In this document: one piece after another, positions 4,869 through 7,310 of the stretch
Numbering within the stretch: position 1 is the stretch's first letter
Layout: every line of letters begins with the position of its first letter
NCBI GenBank assembly: GCA_013695905.1
Contig: JACCZQ010000204.1
Span: 1 to 7,310, forward strand
Length of the DNA stretch: 7,310 bases
Origin: Chthoniobacterales bacterium
Lineage (GTDB): Bacteria > Verrucomicrobiota > Verrucomicrobiia > Chthoniobacterales > UBA10450
Reading direction: 5' to 3'
The notes under the pieces: generated by a model
The model's input: only the letters and a program-made list of their open reading frames with translations
What the model was told of the DNA's origin: nothing
The model's database searches: none
Translations under genes and position numbers: made by a program

Positions 4869-7139
4869 GTGGCCGCGAAAGACGAAGCAGGGCGGGGGAT
4901 TTCCGCGCGCGCCGACTTCGCCTGGGCGCTCTTCTGCGGCGCGCTGGTGCTGCTGTTTTTCGCGCCGCTGCTCTGGCGCGATCCGCACCTGTTTTGGAAC
5001 GACGATTACCAGCTCTCGATCCTGCCGGTGTTCGCCGAGGTGGCGCGGAGCTGGTCGGAAGGGCAGCTGCCGTTGCTAAGCCCCTCCTCGTGGGTCTGCG
5101 GCAATCTCGCCGGCGAGTTTCAATACGGCACCTTCTCCGTTTTCGTGAACGCGGCGGTGGTGGTGATCTGGCAATTCCCGCTCACGTTCGCGCAGCAGGC
5201 GGCGGCGCTCTCGCTCGCACATTTGTTCGTGCTGGCGATGGGCGGCTACTTGTTAGGCCGGGGCCGGGATTTTTCGCCGCCGCTGGCGCTGATGATCGGC
5301 TTCATCGCGGCGCTGAATGGGTGGATTGTCTGCTGGGGAGCAATCGATTGGTTCGGCGCGCTCGGGGCGTTTGCGTGGCTACCGTGGGCGTGGTGGGGAT
5401 CCGAACGGGCTCTGGATTCTCGTCGTGGCCGCTCTCGGTTTCTCTGGCCCGCGCCGTTTGTTTACCTGCTGATCGCGGGAGGGTTTCCTTACACGGTCAT
5501 CATGCTGGTGCTGCTCGCCGGCTGGCTGGCGGTGCAGACGGTGGTGGAGAGACGCTCGCTCGGGGCGGTGTGGCCGCTGGTGGTGGGAATGGCGCTCGGC
5601 GTCGGGTTATCGGCCCCGGCGTGGCTGGCGCTGGTGGATTCTCTGCATGGCTCCGTGCGGCAGGCGCAGGAGAGCTCTGCGCATTGGCAATGGCTGGTGC
5701 CGCCGGCGGCGTTGCCGGCATTTATCCTGCCGGCCTGGACGGTGAACTGGGCCGACTTTTCCACGCGCCTGAACCCGCACACTGCGACAGAACTGGCGTG
5801 CGGAATCGTGGCGCCGGTGGCCCTGCTCTGGGGGATCATGACGCAACGAGGAGCACTCGTCGGGCGCATGCGCTGGGATCTGGCGCTGCTCGTGGTGGTG
5901 CTGATCGCCTCGATGTTGCCGACCGCGAACGTCTTCCGCTGGAGTTTCCGATGGTTGCCGTTTCTGCACGTCATCCTCGCGGTCTGCGCTGCGGAAGCGC
6001 TGCGGAGCGCCACCACCTCGCGCAGGGGCTTTGGGTTGGCCGCGGTGGTGCTGGTGGCGCTCACCGGTGCGGCGATGTGGGTGGCGGGCGCGGCGGGGCC
6101 GTTTGGCTGGAGGTTGCTGCCGTGGCTGCTGGCGGTGGCGGTGTGGTGGGCGTGCCTGGAGGCGTGGCCGGGACGTTTCGCACTGGTCCGCAGGTGGTCG
6201 CCCGCCGCGTTGACGTTTGTGTCATTGCTGGTGACCTACTTCGCCGTCAATCCGGTGCGCGGTGTGCCGCGTTACCACCTCGACCAAAATCTCACCGAGC
6301 CGGCGCCGCTCGATCGGCAGCGGCTCTACGTGAGCGTCCATCCGGCACCGGAAGGCGCCTACCGAATGGAGGAGCAACCGGAGCCGATGGGCACGGTGGT
6401 GCGGCCCGGCAGCACCTCGATGTGGGCCGGCGTGCGGTTCGTGAACGGCTACAGCCCGATTCGGCCGGCGGGTGTGGCGCGGGAGTTTGCCTTCCTGATT
6501 CACGGAGAGATCCCGGAATGGATGAGTGATTACCTGCTGCACTGGCAGGCAGGACCGGAAGGTGAACTGGCCCGGATCGGCGTGGACGGCATCGTAGTTG
6601 ACGCCGGCATGGAGCTGGCGCCGCAGCCGGAGGAGGAATGGACGCTCGCGTTCCAGAACGCAGAAGGACGCGTCTATCACCGTGTCGGGTCGCCGTTCGC
6701 CACGGTTCGGCCGGTGCCGTGGCTCGAGGCGGAGCTGCTCAACCCGAAGGCCCCCGCTGGGGCGATGAAGCTTCACCAGCGCGACGAAACAGCGCGGGAG
6801 TTTGCAGCTGCAGACGTGCGCGTGCTGGAGGACTCGCGCCACCGTGTGGTGGCGGAGGTCGCTGTTCCCGCGGGTCAACGACCCGCCCTCCTGGCATTCT
6901 CGCGACCGTTCTTCCGCGGTTATCGAGCGTCACTCGATGGCCAGCCGCTGGCGGTTACTTCCTATCGAAGCCTTCTGCCGATGGTCGAGCTGCCGGCGGG
7001 AGCGCGTGGACAGTTGTCGCTGGTCTTCCGGCCATGGTGGCTGATGGCGGGCGGCGCGATTGCCGGAACGACGGTGCTGCTCTGTCTGCTGGCGGGTTAC
7101 GCGGCGTGGCGGGAACGCCCGCTCAAGCCGCGAGGGTAA
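4869..7139 (+). CDS. YfhO-like polytopic membrane protein (putative GT-C-type glycosyltransferase)
   Basis: A 756-residue protein starting at GTG 4869, with GAGAG around 4855-4859 as a modest ribosome site. It has about ten to twelve hydrophobic segments between residues 17 and 460, a soluble region of about 250 residues (460-720), and a final membrane segment (about 723-745) ending in a basic tail. The first loop has FWNDDYQLSILPVFAEVARSW (from residue 42), followed by GQLPLLSPSSWVCGNLAGEFQYG (from 65); this layout, an acidic pair after the first membrane helix and then G-x-PL and a QYG-type motif, is that of YfhO and related GT-C-fold proteins, which glycosylate lipid-linked or cell-wall polymers from polyprenyl-phosphate sugars. 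The end, LLAFSRPFFRGYRASLDGQP then VELPAG, matches the beta-rich C-terminal part of YfhO proteins (surface Tyr/Pro-Gly-Trp-Arg-like region). The first-loop acidic residues D45/D46 are the likely catalytic candidates. Similarity was judged by eye, and an uncharacterised membrane protein of the wider GT-C group is the alternative. The 21-base gap to the hydrolase gene suggests co-transcription. Confidence 0.65.
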   Translation: MAAKDEAGRGISARADFAWALFCGALVLLFFAPLLWRDPHLFWNDDYQLSILPVFAEVARSWSEGQLPLLSPSSWVCGNLAGEFQYGTFSVFVNAAVVVIWQFPLTFAQQAAALSLAHLFVLAMGGYLLGRGRDFSPPLALMIGFIAALNGWIVCWGAIDWFGALGAFAWLPWAWWGSERALDSRRGRSRFLWPAPFVYLLIAGGFPYTVIMLVLLAGWLAVQTVVERRSLGAVWPLVVGMALGVGLSAPAWLALVDSLHGSVRQAQESSAHWQWLVPPAALPAFILPAWTVNWADFSTRLNPHTATELACGIVAPVALLWGIMTQRGALVGRMRWDLALLVVVLIASMLPTANVFRWSFRWLPFLHVILAVCAAEALRSATTSRRGFGLAAVVLVALTGAAMWVAGAAGPFGWRLLPWLLAVAVWWACLEAWPGRFALVRRWSPAALTFVSLLVTYFAVNPVRGVPRYHLDQNLTEPAPLDRQRLYVSVHPAPEGAYRMEEQPEPMGTVVRPGSTSMWAGVRFVNGYSPIRPAGVAREFAFLIHGEIPEWMSDYLLHWQAGPEGELARIGVDGIVVDAGMELAPQPEEEWTLAFQNAEGRVYHRVGSPFATVRPVPWLEAELLNPKAPAGAMKLHQRDETAREFAAADVRVLEDSRHRVVAEVAVPAGQRPALLAFSRPFFRGYRASLDGQPLAVTSYRSLLPMVELPAGARGQLSLVFRPWWLMAGGAIAGTTVLLCLLAGYAAWRERPLKPRG

Positions 7140-7310
7140 AGACCTCCACCGGATCATCGACCCCTTTCACCAGCTGCGGCGGCAACACTTTCAGGGGCGG
7201 CGGATGCACCAACGCATCGCGGGTCGATTTGCTCAAAAGCAACGTAGTGCCGAGGGCGCGTTCCCGCCCGCTTCGAGTTGATAGCCGTTGACGCCCAGAT
7301 AAGTGATGCG
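7123..7310 (-). CDS. Probable class III nucleotide (adenylate/guanylate) cyclase, C-terminal end, partial
   Basis: The minus-strand frame ending at TGA 7125-7123 stays open to the right edge (62 codons). Its last 45 or so residues, TTLLLSKSTRDALV, then LKVLPPQLVKGVDDPVEVFTLAA, follow the usual end of class III cyclase domains: a beta strand ending in (I/L)LxS, T-R/T-xxAL, then L..L....VKG...PVEVF.L. Such enzymes make cAMP or cGMP from ATP or GTP. Upstream of about 7260 this frame (LSGRQRLSTRSGRE) is Arg/Ser-rich and less cyclase-like, whereas the frame one over reads ITYLGVNGYQLEAGG, which looks more protein-like; a frameshift or sequence error near 7250-7270 is possible. Catalytic residues lie outside the window. 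The 3' end overlaps the convergent YfhO-like gene by 17 bases. Family call is moderate, based on the short tail only. Confidence 0.5.
   Translation of the reverse strand, partial: HHLSGRQRLSTRSGRERALGTTLLLSKSTRDALVHPPPLKVLPPQLVKGVDDPVEVFTLAA

Noticed and set aside
3069..4988. A 639-codon open frame on the minus strand covering both the DinB-like and hydrolase genes
   Set aside because: Its product is Arg/His/Leu-rich with no recognisable motif, and it lies wholly antisense to two genes with clear family motifs. Long antisense frames are common in high-GC DNA.
4994..6529. A 511-codon plus-strand open frame in another frame within the YfhO-like gene
   Set aside because: It is Gly/Ala/Arg-rich, lacks hydrophobic helices or motifs, and shares its DNA with the frame that has regular membrane segments.
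1..7310. A CRISPR array, tRNA/rRNA gene, insertion sequence or phage/defence gene cluster
   Set aside because: No regularly spaced repeats, RNA-gene folds, transposase motifs or nuclease/helicase defence domains were recognised by reading both strands.

Overview
The window is a GC-rich, densely packed bacterial chromosomal segment. The long antisense open frames are typical of high-GC DNA. The style of the genes (a ComEC next to TrmB, an exported DinB-like protein, a NAPE-PLD-like metallo-hydrolase, a YfhO-like membrane protein) suggests Verrucomicrobiota or a similar soil/freshwater lineage. That placement is inference from general familiarity; no rRNA or marker gene here proves it.

Layout, left to right. 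(1) Bases 1-84, minus strand: the conserved C-terminal part of a peptide-methionine (S)-S-oxide reductase (MsrA) runs off the left edge, but its catalytic N-terminal half is absent, because the place it should occupy holds trmB. (2) 154-774, plus: trmB, tRNA (guanine-N7-)-methyltransferase, complete. (3) 735-3023, minus: comEC, the DNA-uptake channel, convergent with trmB and overlapping its end by 40 bases. (4) 3024-3191: a 168-base divergent intergenic region with a perfect 8-bp hairpin. (5) 3192-7139, plus: three closely spaced genes that may form an operon: an exported DinB-fold protein, a NAPE-PLD/UlaG-type metallo-beta-lactamase-fold hydrolase, and a large YfhO-like polytopic membrane protein. 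(6) 7123-7310, minus: a fragment resembling the C-terminal end of a class III nucleotide cyclase, convergent with the YfhO-like gene and overlapping it by 17 bases.

Functionally the window mixes housekeeping (tRNA modification), DNA uptake (ComEC) and a probable envelope-related cluster (exported DinB fold, putative lipid-type hydrolase, putative GT-C membrane glycosyltransferase). The joint role of the last three is inferred only from spacing. No mobile element, CRISPR array, RNA gene or clear novel defence-type system is visible. The observations most worth a second look are the truncated msrA at the left edge, the altered metal motif in the ComEC C-terminal domain, and the hairpin in the divergent intergenic region. 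Both window ends carry gene fragments whose continuity looks disturbed, so edge assembly error should be kept in mind.
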